From contig DATKDQ010000103.1 in NCBI GenBank assembly GCA_035544635.1, forward strand, positions 1 to 12,388: DNA of 12,388 nt, given 5' to 3'. The position numbers and the translations under genes are program-made. How positions within the stretch are numbered: position 1 is the first letter of the stretch; every line of letters begins with the position of its first letter. Source of the stretch: DATAFT01 sp035544635 (GTDB lineage Bacteria; Acidobacteriota; Thermoanaerobaculia; Multivoradales; Multivoraceae). Shown piece by piece: positions 1 to 6,991 of the stretch. The notes beneath the pieces are model-generated. The model saw only the letters and a list, made by a program, of their open reading frames with translations. It searched no databases and had not been told where the DNA came from.

Positions 1-46
1 CTCCGAAGGGGTGACTGGAAAGACTCGGGCCTGACCGATGAGTCGC

Positions 47-122
47 TGGTGAGCCGCCAGGGAATCGAACCCCGAACCCGCAGATTAAGAGTCTGCTGCT
101 CTACCAATTGAGCTAGCGGCCC
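47..122 (-). tRNA. tRNA-Lys, anticodon CUU
   Basis: Read on the minus strand this is a complete 76-nt cloverleaf. The acceptor stem is GGGCCGC paired with GCGGCTC, with one G-U pair. The D arm is GCTC/GAGC with GGTA in the loop, the anticodon stem is GCAGA/TCTGC around the loop CTCTTAA, the variable loop has 5 nt, and the T arm is CGGGG/CCCTG around TTCGATT. The discriminator is A and the CCA end is encoded in the DNA. The anticodon CTT reads the lysine codon AAG, the main lysine codon expected in a GC-rich genome. Its promoter lies 14-42 nt upstream. I saw no convincing terminator in the 46 bases that remain to the window edge. Confidence 0.97.
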
Positions 123-135
123 TTGACCATTCGGC

Positions 136-164
136 ACTATAGCGGCGGGCTCGCCGAAACTCAA
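136..164 (-). promoter_or_regulatory. Sigma70-type promoter for tRNA-Lys
   Basis: On the minus strand, TTGAGT (159-164) and TATAGT (136-141) are separated by exactly 17 nt. They match the consensus -35 and -10 at 4/6 and 5/6 positions. The -10 ends 13 nt before tRNA base 1, which predicts a leader of only about six nt. No other good promoter was found by eye in this GC-rich window, so this one stands out. It lies inside the open frame that continues from thiS, which argues that the frame is not really coding here. Confidence 0.7.
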
Positions 165-176
165 GCCAGCCGCACG

Positions 177-377
177 ACCGCCCTGCACGAATCGGACGAT
201 CTCCAGACGGTCAGCGGGAGCGAGCAGAGTGGCGGAGTACTCGGTGCGCTTCAGAATCTCTCCGTTGTACTCGACCGCGACGCCGCGCGGATGGAGGCCC
301 AGCTCCTCGAGCAGCGTCGCCACCGTCGATTCGTCGGCCACCTCGCGCGGCTCGCCGTTCACGGCGATCTCGATCAT
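177..377 (-). CDS. thiS: ThiS-like sulfur carrier protein; no stop codon found after the Gly-Gly
   Basis: A 67-residue ubiquitin-like domain starts at ATG 377, with an AGAGAGG ribosome binding site just upstream. The pattern NGE-X(31)-NGEILKRTEY...DRLEIVRFVQGG is that of ThiS, which carries sulfur as a C-terminal thiocarboxylate for thiazole (thiamine) synthesis with ThiF and ThiG. In ThiS the Gly-Gly must be the C-terminus. Here the frame runs on (RAAGLSFGEP...) through the promoter and the whole tRNA-Lys to the window edge without a stop. The coordinates given cover only the recognisable domain, to Gly67. Possible explanations are a 1-base indel (a TGA lies in another frame at 161-163), an extension removed by a protease as in QbsE-type carriers, or an assembly error. 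MoaD is less likely because of the NGEILKR motif. Confidence 0.75.
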
Positions 378-468
378 GAGCGCCTCTCTCTCGCCCGGTG
401 CTCGTCGCCTCCCGAACGAACCGCGGGCGCGCCGGGGTCCTTCGCCAGCCGGCGGGAGTCGCCCGGTC

Positions 469-1209
469 TCACAGCAGGATCTTCTCCTCGGCGTTGCCGA
501 GAGAAGAGCGCACACCGACGATGAGCGCCGCCAATCCGCCGGCCGAGTCCGGAACCAGGAGCCGCTCCCGCCATCGCCCGCTGCCATCCGTCCGCCCGGA
601 GGCGAGGAGCCGCGGTGGCTCGAACGGCGAGATCATCTCGACCCGAACCTCCGCACCGCCGATCGCGCGGGCGCCGGGCATGGCCAGGGCCTGCACCACG
701 ATCTCCGACTCCGCGCCCGCCCGCGGCGGCGGCGCGCCGGGATGGAGCACCAGCGTGAGGCTCTCCGGCACCTCTGCACCGAGGAACTCGGACACCATCT
801 CGTCGAGCGACTGGCCGAGGTCCTCGAGGGCGCTGTCGCCGTCGGTCGAGTCGGGCCCGACCGAGGCGCCGATGGCTCGCAGCTGGAGCAGCGCGCGCAC
901 GTGCTGGTCGAACCGGCCGTGGCGAATCGCCGCGATCATCGTGCGGTGCTGCCGGTCCATCAGCTCGGCGACGTCGTGCTCGCCCAGGCCCTTGGCCAGA
1001 AGATCGGCGTAGCTCGTCCGCTTCGCGGCGAGCACGCGACCTCCGACGTAAATCAGGCTCACGATGAGGGGGTTCGCACGGCCCTTGTCCTCGGTCTGGA
1101 TGTGGAACGCGACCTCGTCGTGGAGGATCTCGGTGTTGTGCCCGGTGAGCATTGGCGGCGGCGGGTAGACGGAGAAGGCGGGTCTGCGACCCCGGGGATA
1201 TCGAGACAT
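469..1209 (-). CDS. Conserved protein of unknown function
   Basis: 246 residues from ATG 1209; the ribosome binding site is weak (GAAAG). I do not recognise a named family. Residues 20-105 (MLTGHNTEILHDEVAFHIQTED, then NPLIVSLIYVGGRVLAAKRTSYADLL and a basic helix DRQHRTMIAAIRHGRFD) resemble a conserved N-terminal block that I associate with unnamed acidobacterial and deltaproteobacterial proteins. Residues 106-160 are variable and acidic. Residues 165-246 alternate hydrophobic and polar residues and contain SGRTDGSGRW, like an Ig-type or carboxypeptidase-regulatory-like beta sandwich. There is no signal peptide or membrane segment. An alternative start at Met20 (position 1152) would begin at the conserved block. 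It follows the M28 peptidase gene by 56 nt and precedes thiS by 91 nt on the same strand. Confidence 0.8.
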   Translation of the reverse strand: MSRYPRGRRPAFSVYPPPPMLTGHNTEILHDEVAFHIQTEDKGRANPLIVSLIYVGGRVLAAKRTSYADLLAKGLGEHDVAELMDRQHRTMIAAIRHGRFDQHVRALLQLRAIGASVGPDSTDGDSALEDLGQSLDEMVSEFLGAEVPESLTLVLHPGAPPPRAGAESEIVVQALAMPGARAIGGAEVRVEMISPFEPPRLLASGRTDGSGRWRERLLVPDSAGGLAALIVGVRSSLGNAEEKILL

Positions 1210-1265
1210 TGTAATTTCTTTCGAGCCGCCGCGGAAGCTTCCGCTCGGGGGGGATCGCCAGGTCG

Positions 1266-2819
1266 TCAGCGCTCGGGCCCCGGGCTCGACCAGAGCTGCC
1301 AGCCGAAGATCGCCACCGTGGCGAGCAGCAGGACCGTCCTCCCCGGCGGGAAGGCGTAGCCGCTGGTGAAGCCGAGCCGGGCCGCCGCCGAGAGCAGTCC
1401 GAGCCAGAGCAGGATGGGCACTGCGGCAGCCGCCGCCAGGGCGGCGCGGGCGAGGGTGGTGCGCGGCTTGAGCAGCGAGAGCGGCGCCAGCGGGTAGAGC
1501 AGCGGCGCCGCCAGGGCGGGGATCCAGATCGCCGCCACCAGAAACGCCAGACGAAAGAGATAACCCGGCAGATACGACCGCCCGCGTGCGCGGCGCTCCT
1601 CGGAGTGGGCGCCGGCCCAGCGCCCCGGCCGGCCGTCGAGCACCATGACGATCCAGAGCCCGAAGCCGATCCAGAGTAAGTCGCGCCGGATCCAGACCCG
1701 TCCCCACAAGGCGAGGAACTCGTCCTCGGCGCGCGGGCGTCCCTCGAGCGCGTCGAGGCGCCGGACGACGGCCTGCGTCGCAGTCGCCCAGCGAGCGAGC
1801 CGGTCGGCGTCCAGCCGCTCGATCCGATCGCCGGGAGTGTGCATCGCGCCGTACGGATGGAGCACGGCGAAATCGGTGAGGAGGAGCGAGGGGATGCCGG
1901 CGGCGTGAACGGCCGCGGCATCGGAGCTCCACGGCACGCGTGCGGTGCGGGTCAGGATCTGCGCGGCGAGCGGCAGGCGATGATCCCCGACCTCGAACCG
2001 GAAGCCCACCGCCGCTCCCGCCCGCATCGCGGCGTGCACCAGCCACGCCGGGGCGTGCGCGTCGGTCGCACCATCGAGCCCGGCGACCACGTCGAGCGCC
2101 ACCGCGGCCCCGTCCCGATCGAGACCGACGACGTCGAGGTGAAGCGTGGCGAGTATCCGTTCCCGCTCGTCCGCCGCGAGCGACACCGCCCAGGCGCGGC
2201 TGCCTTCGAGCCCCGACTCCTCGCCGTCGAAGAAGACGACGCGAAGCGTGCGGCGCAGCGGCGTGCGCCGCAGCTCGGCGACTGCCGACAGGATCACCGC
2301 GCACCCCGAGGCGTCGTCGGCGGCACCCGGGCTTCCCGCCACCGTGTCGTAGTGAGCGGCGAGCACGATCTCGCCCGCCGCGGGGTCGGCGCCCGGGAGA
2401 AAGGCCTCGACGTTTCGCACCCCCCCGGGCTCCCTTGCGACGCGCACCCGCTCGAGCCGGAGCCGGCGCAGGCGCTCGAGCAGGAGCTGCTGCGCCTGCT
2501 CGTGCGCGGCGCTACCGGGCACGCGCGGTCCGAGCTCGGTGAGTCGCGTCGCCACCTCCAACGGGACGATCGCGGCGGGATCGATCTCGCCGCCGGCGGC
2601 GATCGATTCGTCCGGGGCGTTGGTCCCGCCGAGCGAGGGCGCTGCAGGCGGCGCTGACACACCCGAGCGTGAGGCGCCTCCGGGTGGCGCGGGAGCCTGC
2701 GCCACCGCGGCGGCCCATGCCCGCGGAGGTACCGGGGCGGCGACCGCCGACGCGATGACGAGCGCCAGCACGGCGGCGCGCCCAGAGTCCCCGGCGCTGA
2801 GCGAGAGGCGTTCGGTCAA
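1266..2819 (-). CDS. M28-family zinc aminopeptidase with C-terminal membrane domain
   Basis: 517 residues. I chose the TTG at 2819 because it overlaps the DUF309 stop (TTGA) and has GAAGG just upstream; an ATG at 2891 would add 24 basic, Ala-rich residues. A hydrophobic segment at 15-29 is a signal peptide or anchor, followed by a Pro/Ala/Gly-rich linker to about 75. The peptidase domain covers about 85-360. Probable metal ligands and catalytic residues are H156 (AAHYDT), D168 (GAADDASG), E200/E201 (FFDGEESG), D229 (HLDVVG) and H327 (MHTPGD). Four hydrophobic segments follow at about 381-394, 420-450, 458-480 and 495-510. The enzyme should therefore act outside the cytoplasmic membrane. M28 also includes glutaminyl-cyclase-like proteins, so the exact substrate is unknown. 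Confidence 0.88.
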   Translation of the reverse strand: MTERLSLSAGDSGRAAVLALVIASAVAAPVPPRAWAAAVAQAPAPPGGASRSGVSAPPAAPSLGGTNAPDESIAAGGEIDPAAIVPLEVATRLTELGPRVPGSAAHEQAQQLLLERLRRLRLERVRVAREPGGVRNVEAFLPGADPAAGEIVLAAHYDTVAGSPGAADDASGCAVILSAVAELRRTPLRRTLRVVFFDGEESGLEGSRAWAVSLAADERERILATLHLDVVGLDRDGAAVALDVVAGLDGATDAHAPAWLVHAAMRAGAAVGFRFEVGDHRLPLAAQILTRTARVPWSSDAAAVHAAGIPSLLLTDFAVLHPYGAMHTPGDRIERLDADRLARWATATQAVVRRLDALEGRPRAEDEFLALWGRVWIRRDLLWIGFGLWIVMVLDGRPGRWAGAHSEERRARGRSYLPGYLFRLAFLVAAIWIPALAAPLLYPLAPLSLLKPRTTLARAALAAAAAVPILLWLGLLSAAARLGFTSGYAFPPGRTVLLLATVAIFGWQLWSSPGPER

Positions 2820-3217
2820 CGCACCTTCGACGGCTCGAGCACGCGCACGCGCGGCAGCGGCGGCGAGCTTCCCTCGCCCTCCACGAGCCATCGATCCCAC
2901 CTCGCGAGGCTCGCCAGCAGGTCGTCGAGATCGAGCCCGAGCGCCTCGGGACGCCATGGCTCGATGCGCCGCCGCCCCTTCGCGAGCACCCGGCGCGCCA
3001 CCTCGGGACGCCGCCGGTCCAGGTGATGGACCATCGCGACGGCGACCTGGATCAGCCCCTGCAACAAGCCCTTGGGCTGCGGCGTGGTCGACCTCCATAC
3101 CTCCTCCCACGCCTCGTGCGCCTCGAAGAAGCGGGCCGCGTTGAAGAGATCGACGCCGAGCAGCAGCAGCCGCCGCCGCTCCTCCGGCTCGAGGTCGGGG
3201 TGGAGAACGGCGCTCAT
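2816..3217 (-). CDS. DUF309 domain protein
   Basis: 133 residues from ATG 3217. Residues 20-65 carry the DUF309 signature: LFNAARFFEAHEAWEEVWR, then a stretch LLQGLIQVAVAMVHHL, in which His and Glu residues line a helical bundle. DUF309 proteins are small, all-helical and of unproven function. The gene begins 3 nt after the stop of the sigma-54 activator gene with no clear ribosome binding site, so translation is probably coupled. Its stop overlaps the TTG start of the peptidase gene. The C-terminal 25 residues are polar and probably disordered. Confidence 0.88.
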   Translation of the reverse strand: MSAVLHPDLEPEERRRLLLLGVDLFNAARFFEAHEAWEEVWRSTTPQPKGLLQGLIQVAVAMVHHLDRRRPEVARRVLAKGRRRIEPWRPEALGLDLDDLLASLARWDRWLVEGEGSSPPLPRVRVLEPSKVR

Positions 3218-3220
3218 CGG

Positions 3221-4138
3221 TCACTCGATGCCGAAACGCCTCCGTTTCTCCCACAGCGACTTGCGGCTGATGCCGAGGAGCACAGCGGCGCGGCCCTGGT
3301 GGCCGCGGGTGTAGGCGAGCGCCTTGCGCAGCTCCTCGAGCTCGGCGTCGCGGAGCCGCCGCGGGCGCTGGCCGGTGGTGTCCTGCGGCGCCTCCGGGTT
3401 GAGCCTCTCGGTCGGAGACAGCACGAGCTGACGCTCGAGGAGGTTCCTGAGCTGACGCAGGTTGCCGGGCCAGGAGTAGCGTCGCATCCACTCCAGCGCC
3501 TCGGGGTCGAGCTCGAGCTCGGGGCGTTGATAGCGCTGGCGCAGGTCCTCGAGCATGCCGCCCACCAGCGCCTCGAGATCCTCGAGCCGGCGGCGCAGCG
3601 GCGGGAGCACGAAAGACAGGACGTCGAGGCGGTAGAAGAGGTCCTCGCGGAACAGCTGGCGCCGGATCCGCTCCGGCAGCTCGTTCGAGGCGATGGCGAT
3701 GACCCGCGTGTCGGCCCTCATGTCGCGCCCGCCCAGGGGAGTGTAGATCCCCTCCGCCAAGAGACGCAGCAGCTTGGGCTGGGTCTGAAGCGGCAGCTCC
3801 TCGACGTGGTCGAGCAGCAGCGTGCCGCCGTTGGCCCTGCCGACCCGACCGGTGTAGTCGCGGGACGCGCCGCTGAACGCGCCGGCGCGATACCCGAAGA
3901 GCTCGCTCTCGAACAGCGTCGACGGGATGGTGCCGACGTCGACCTCGACCAACCGGCCGGTGCGCGTGTCGTTCGCCTCGTGCAACGAGCGAGCGAGCGA
4001 CGTGCGGCCGCTACCGGGCTCACCCACGATCAGGATCGCGGAGTCGCTCTGTGCCGCGCGCTCGGCGCCGCGCAGCGCGCGGGCCATGACGGCCGAGGAG
4101 CCGACCAGGCGCTCGAGCGTGAACGCCCGCGATCTCAC
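3221..4138 (-). CDS. Short sigma-54-interacting AAA+ regulator with Fis-type HTH, Walker motifs altered
   Basis: 305 residues from GTG 4138, which overlaps the rsfS stop (GTGA). There is no receiver, PAS or GAF domain: the AAA+ domain begins almost at once (about 10-235), as in PspF. The sigma-54-contacting loop is GAFSGA (86-91; usual form GAFTGA). FREDLFYR (163-170) is the arginine-finger region, PGNLRQLRNLLER (224-236) is the end of the domain, and a Fis-type helix-turn-helix lies at about 268-302. Walker A is GEPGSGRT (39-46) with Arg45 where Lys is normal, and Walker B is LLLDH (107-111) with His111 where the catalytic Glu is normal. ATP hydrolysis may therefore be lost or changed. It could be a non-catalytic partner of another activator or a DNA-binding regulator. 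The membrane kinase at 6992-8377 is the only signalling protein nearby, and there is no receiver domain to link them. Confidence 0.9.
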   Translation of the reverse strand: MRSRAFTLERLVGSSAVMARALRGAERAAQSDSAILIVGEPGSGRTSLARSLHEANDTRTGRLVEVDVGTIPSTLFESELFGYRAGAFSGASRDYTGRVGRANGGTLLLDHVEELPLQTQPKLLRLLAEGIYTPLGGRDMRADTRVIAIASNELPERIRRQLFREDLFYRLDVLSFVLPPLRRRLEDLEALVGGMLEDLRQRYQRPELELDPEALEWMRRYSWPGNLRQLRNLLERQLVLSPTERLNPEAPQDTTGQRPRRLRDAELEELRKALAYTRGHQGRAAVLLGISRKSLWEKRRRFGIE

Positions 4139-4527
4139 GGTTCGGCCGCGGGCTGGGCGTCGCGAAGGAAGGTGTCGGTCACGTCCGGCGCGTCGGACCA
4201 GATGTCCTCGAGCCGGTAATAGTCCCGCCGCTCTTGGTCGAAGATGTGCACCACGAAGTCCCCGTAGTCGAGCAGGATCCAGCGCCCCTGCTGAGCTCCC
4301 TCGAGGTGGTGTGGCTTGACGCCGCGCTCCGCCAGCGCCTCCTCGATCGCCGACGCGATCGCCTGCACCTGGCGGTTGCTCGCTGCACTGCAGATCAGGA
4401 AGTGGTCGGTGAAGTCGCAGATCGAGCGCAGGTCGAGCACCCGCATATCGAGTGCTTTCCGCTCGTCCGCCGCCTCCACGACCCGGCGCAGGTGGTCGTT
4501 CGGGGATTCTGAGGCGGCCCCGGTCAT
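4135..4527 (-). CDS. rsfS: Ribosomal silencing factor RsfS
   Basis: 130 residues from ATG 4527, overlapping the nadD stop as ATGA. RsfS (Iojap/YbeB, DUF143) binds large-subunit protein uL14 and blocks subunit joining when nutrients are low. Family features are ALDMRVLDLR (25-34), DFTDHFLICSAASNRQVQAIA (38-58), HHLEGAQQGRWILLDYGDFVVHIF (73-96) and YYRLEDIW (103-110). Its length and position directly after nadD are typical of bacteria. The last 15 residues are a short variable tail. Confidence 0.96.
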   Translation of the reverse strand: MTGAASESPNDHLRRVVEAADERKALDMRVLDLRSICDFTDHFLICSAASNRQVQAIASAIEEALAERGVKPHHLEGAQQGRWILLDYGDFVVHIFDQERRDYYRLEDIWSDAPDVTDTFLRDAQPAAEP

Positions 4528-5132
4528 CGATACAGCCGATACTTGAGCGCGAAGTCTACCACCGGGTCGGGCACCCATCCCGCGGGCGGACGCTCGCCCC
4601 GCGCGAGGCATCGACGTACCTCGGTGGAGGAGATATCGAGCGGCCGGTTCGCGACCAGGCGGATCCTCGCCGGAACGAGCGCCGTCGGCGGGAGGGCACC
4701 CGCATCCTCGCGCCGCGCCGCCAGAGTGGCGCCGGGCCGCGCCAGCACCGCGACGTCGGCCGTCTCGAGAATCTCCTCGAAGCGGTGCCACGAACGGAGC
4801 TCCTGGAGGGAGTCGGCGCCGATCAGCAGGTGGAGCTTGTCGCCCGGATACTCCCTCCGGAAGTGCAGAAGCGTGTCGACGGTGTACGAGGGCGCCGTCT
4901 CGGAGAGCTCTAGGCCGGAGACCCACAGGCGCTCGAAGGCGAGCACGGCGAGCTCGGTCATCGCATAACGTGCGAGCGCAGGGGCGAGCCTGCGGTCCGG
5001 CTTGTGTGGCGGCAGCCCCGTGGGTAGGTACACCACGCGTTCGAGGCCGAGCTCCTCGAGCGCCTCGAGCACGGGACGGATGTGGCCCCAGTGGATCGGG
5101 TCGAAGCTACCGCCGAAGAGGCCGATCTTCAC
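4524..5132 (-). CDS. nadD: Nicotinate-nucleotide adenylyltransferase
   Basis: 202 residues from GTG 5132, with a strong ribosome binding site at 5142-5150. The enzyme converts nicotinate mononucleotide and ATP to deamido-NAD in NAD synthesis. The nucleotidylyltransferase motifs are all present: GGSFDPIHWGH (7-17, containing the HxGH element), SYTVDTL (82-88), LLIGADSLQELRSW (102-115) and the C-terminal ISST (167-170). The length is normal for the family. The gene lies between obg and rsfS in the usual order. Confidence 0.97.
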   Translation of the reverse strand: MKIGLFGGSFDPIHWGHIRPVLEALEELGLERVVYLPTGLPPHKPDRRLAPALARYAMTELAVLAFERLWVSGLELSETAPSYTVDTLLHFRREYPGDKLHLLIGADSLQELRSWHRFEEILETADVAVLARPGATLAARREDAGALPPTALVPARIRLVANRPLDISSTEVRRCLARGERPPAGWVPDPVVDFALKYRLYR

Positions 5133-5141
5133 GGGTCGAGG

Positions 5142-5150
5142 CTCCTCCCC
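5142..5150 (-). promoter_or_regulatory. Ribosome binding site of nadD
   Basis: The minus strand reads GGGGAGGAG, ending 9 nt before the GTG at 5132. This supports GTG as the nadD start, since no in-frame ATG lies close to it. Confidence 0.7.
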
Positions 5151-5169
5151 GTCGGGCCAGGCCGCTCGC

Positions 5170-6264
5170 TCACTCCGCGCGGCTCCGCACCCGCGCCAGC
5201 TCCTCTTCGAGCGCGTTGAGAAGCTGGGGCACTCCGGCGCGCGACACCGACGACACCTCGAAGACGCGCAGCTCGCGCCCGTCCGCCGCGTGCCGTAGCG
5301 CCAGGCGCCGCTCCTGGTCGGCGGCGTCGAGCTTGCTGCCGACCAGAAACCGGGTCCGGCGCAGGAGCTCCGGGTTGAATGCCCCGAGCTCCCGCTCGAC
5401 CGTCGACACCTCGGCCCCGACGTCCTGCCCCCCCGGCGCGGCCGACAGGTCGACCAGGTGAACCAGCACGCGGCAGCGCTCGATGTGCTTCAGGAACTGT
5501 ACGCCGAGCCCCGCTCCGCTCGCGGCGCCTGCGATCAGGCCAGGCAGATCGGCGATCACGAACGGCTCGCGCAGCGGGTCGATCGCCACGACTCCGAGCT
5601 GCGGCACCAACGTCGTGAACGGGTAGTCGGCGACCTTCGGTCGCGCCGCGGACACGACCGAGATGAACGTCGACTTGCCGGCATTCGGAAGGCCGACCAG
5701 ACCGACGTCCGCGAGCAGCTTCAACTCGAAGCGTAGGAGACGCTCTTCCCCCTCTCTGCCGTCCTCGGCCCAGTCGGGCGCTTGGCGGGTCGCAGTGGCG
5801 AAGCGCGCGTTGCCGCGTCCCCCGCGTCCTCCGCGGGCGACCACCACCTCCTCCTCTCCGGTGAGGATCTCGGCGATGCGCTCGCCGCTGGTGGTGTCGT
5901 CGACGATCGTTCCGGGAGGGACGCGGATCCGGGCGTCGGCGCCGGAACGCCCCGCGCGGTTGGAGCCTTCGCCGTGGCGGCCTCGATCCGCCCTCACGTG
6001 CCGGGTGTGTCGCAGATGGTAGAGCGTGTTCAGGGAGCGATCGCCGGCCACGATGACCGACCCCCCGTCGCCGCCATCGCCACCGGAGGGCCCACCGCGG
6101 GGAACGTACTTCTCCCGTCGGAAGGCGACGCTGCCGTCTCCACCACGTCCGGCCTGAACGTGAACGGTCGCCTCATCGATGAAGACCAAAGCCGGGGTGG
6201 AGTGGAGGGCGTGCGGGGACGCGGCAGGGCCGCTGTGCTCAGTCGGTGGCGCCGGGTCGGACAT
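5170..6264 (-). CDS. obg: Obg/CgtA GTPase
   Basis: 364 residues from ATG 6264, which overlaps the rpmA end by 26 nt. Obg is an essential GTPase in large-subunit assembly and stress signalling. The glycine-rich Obg fold covers about 27-185 (AGRGGDGSVAFRREKYVPRGGPSGGDGG). The G domain follows: G1 GLPNAGKS (191-198), G2 YPFTTL (214-219), G3 DLPG (239-242), G4 SKLD (310-313) and G5 SSVS. G4 has Ser in place of the usual Asn, a conservative change. There is no C-terminal OCT extension. The first 25 residues are unlike Obg. A TTG at 6189 would give MVFIDEATVHV, matching the normal Obg N-terminus, but has no ribosome binding site, so the start is uncertain. Confidence 0.95.
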   Translation of the reverse strand: MSDPAPPTEHSGPAASPHALHSTPALVFIDEATVHVQAGRGGDGSVAFRREKYVPRGGPSGGDGGDGGSVIVAGDRSLNTLYHLRHTRHVRADRGRHGEGSNRAGRSGADARIRVPPGTIVDDTTSGERIAEILTGEEEVVVARGGRGGRGNARFATATRQAPDWAEDGREGEERLLRFELKLLADVGLVGLPNAGKSTFISVVSAARPKVADYPFTTLVPQLGVVAIDPLREPFVIADLPGLIAGAASGAGLGVQFLKHIERCRVLVHLVDLSAAPGGQDVGAEVSTVERELGAFNPELLRRTRFLVGSKLDAADQERRLALRHAADGRELRVFEVSSVSRAGVPQLLNALEEELARVRSRAE

Positions 6265-6502
6265 GGACGAAGCGACCGCGCCGGCCCTTGTCCTGGAACG
6301 CGACCACGCCGTCGGTCTTGGCGAACAGGGAGTCGTCCGCGCCGCGGCCGACGTTCTGACCGGGGTGGAACACGGTCCCGCGCTGCCGGACCAGAATGGT
6401 GCCGCCCCGCACCTGCTGCCCACCGAAGCTCTTGACCCCGAGGTTCTTGGGATTGGAATCGCGGCCGTTCCGGCTCGATCCCTGACCTTTCTTGTGTGCC
6501 AT
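6239..6502 (-). CDS. rpmA: 50S ribosomal protein L27
   Basis: 87 residues from ATG 6502. It starts MAHKKGQGSSRNGRDS with no cleavable extension of the Firmicutes type, so its N-terminal tail can reach the peptidyl transferase centre directly. KNLGVKSFGGQQVRGGTILVRQRGTVFHPG is the conserved core. AGGAG lies 6 nt before the start and overlaps the end of rplU, giving a 9-nt gap and tight coupling of L21 and L27. Its 3' end overlaps the annotated obg start. Confidence 0.98.
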   Translation of the reverse strand: MAHKKGQGSSRNGRDSNPKNLGVKSFGGQQVRGGTILVRQRGTVFHPGQNVGRGADDSLFAKTDGVVAFQDKGRRGRFVHVRPGATD

Positions 6503-6511
6503 TCCGAGCTC

Positions 6512-6820
6512 CTAACCGATGCCTTCGATGCGGACGCGCAGCAGGTTCTGCCGGTGTCCGTTGGTCCGCCGGTACTGCTTGCGGCGCTTCTTTTTGAACA
6601 CGCGGATCTTCGGGCCGCGGACCTCGGCCAGCGCCACGCCGCGGACCGTCGTGTTCTCGAGCGCCGGGCTGCCCACGCGCACCTCGCCGTTGCCGCCGAC
6701 CAGGAGAACGCGAGGAAACTCGATCGTCTCGCCGGCGGCGCCCACGCCCCGCTCGACCTCGATCACGTCGCCCGACGTCACCCGATACTGTTTGCCACCC
6801 GTTTCGATGATCGCGTACAT
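6512..6820 (-). CDS. rplU: 50S ribosomal protein L21
   Basis: 102 residues from ATG 6820, preceded by AGAAGAG as ribosome binding site. The N-terminus MYAIIETGGKQYRV and the C-terminal KKKRRKQYRRTNGHRQNLLRVRIEGI are diagnostic of L21, which binds 23S rRNA. It is the first gene of the rplU-rpmA-obg-nadD-rsfS run. The 171 nt between it and the kinase gene upstream should hold the promoter or leader. Confidence 0.98.
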   Translation of the reverse strand: MYAIIETGGKQYRVTSGDVIEVERGVGAAGETIEFPRVLLVGGNGEVRVGSPALENTTVRGVALAEVRGPKIRVFKKKRRKQYRRTNGHRQNLLRVRIEGIG

Positions 6821-6991
6821 GACCACGGCTCTTCTCTTGCGTTCGGTCCGTCTTACGTCGTGCCCGTCGGCCGCGGAGCGCGCCAGCCCCGGCGTCTCGC
6901 GGCGACGCCGTTCGAAGTCCCTTGAATACCACGCTTTGAGTGCCCGCACCCGAAGGCGGGCGATGGAAGTTACCACGCCGGCGAGCGACAA
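6821..6991 (-). other. Intergenic region upstream of rplU
   Basis: These 171 nt separate the kinase stop from rplU on the same strand. A small hairpin (CCCGC paired with GCGGG, 8-nt loop, 6943-6960) follows the kinase gene but has no T tract. I found no clear -35/-10 pair. A ribosomal-operon promoter and leader are expected here from context, but the sequence does not show them plainly. Confidence 0.4.

Noticed and set aside
1..46. Terminator after tRNA-Lys
   Set aside because: Only a weak bulged hairpin (GACT/AGTC with CGG/CCG) before three T residues; too unstable to call.
1218..1250. Perfect palindrome GCGGAAGCTTCCGC upstream of the 469-1209 gene as an operator or terminator
   Set aside because: A single short palindrome with no T tract, no second copy and no known regulator; it could be chance.
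469..2304. Long open frames overlapping the M28, kinase and larE genes on either strand
   Set aside because: Their proteins are Arg/Ala/Pro-rich, lack known motifs and mirror the codon periodicity of the true genes, as expected in GC-rich DNA.
6943..6960. Intrinsic terminator or sigma-54 promoter between the kinase and rplU
   Set aside because: The CCCGC/GCGGG hairpin has no T tract, and the nearby GGCAC...GC has 8 rather than 10 bases between the GG and GC pairs.
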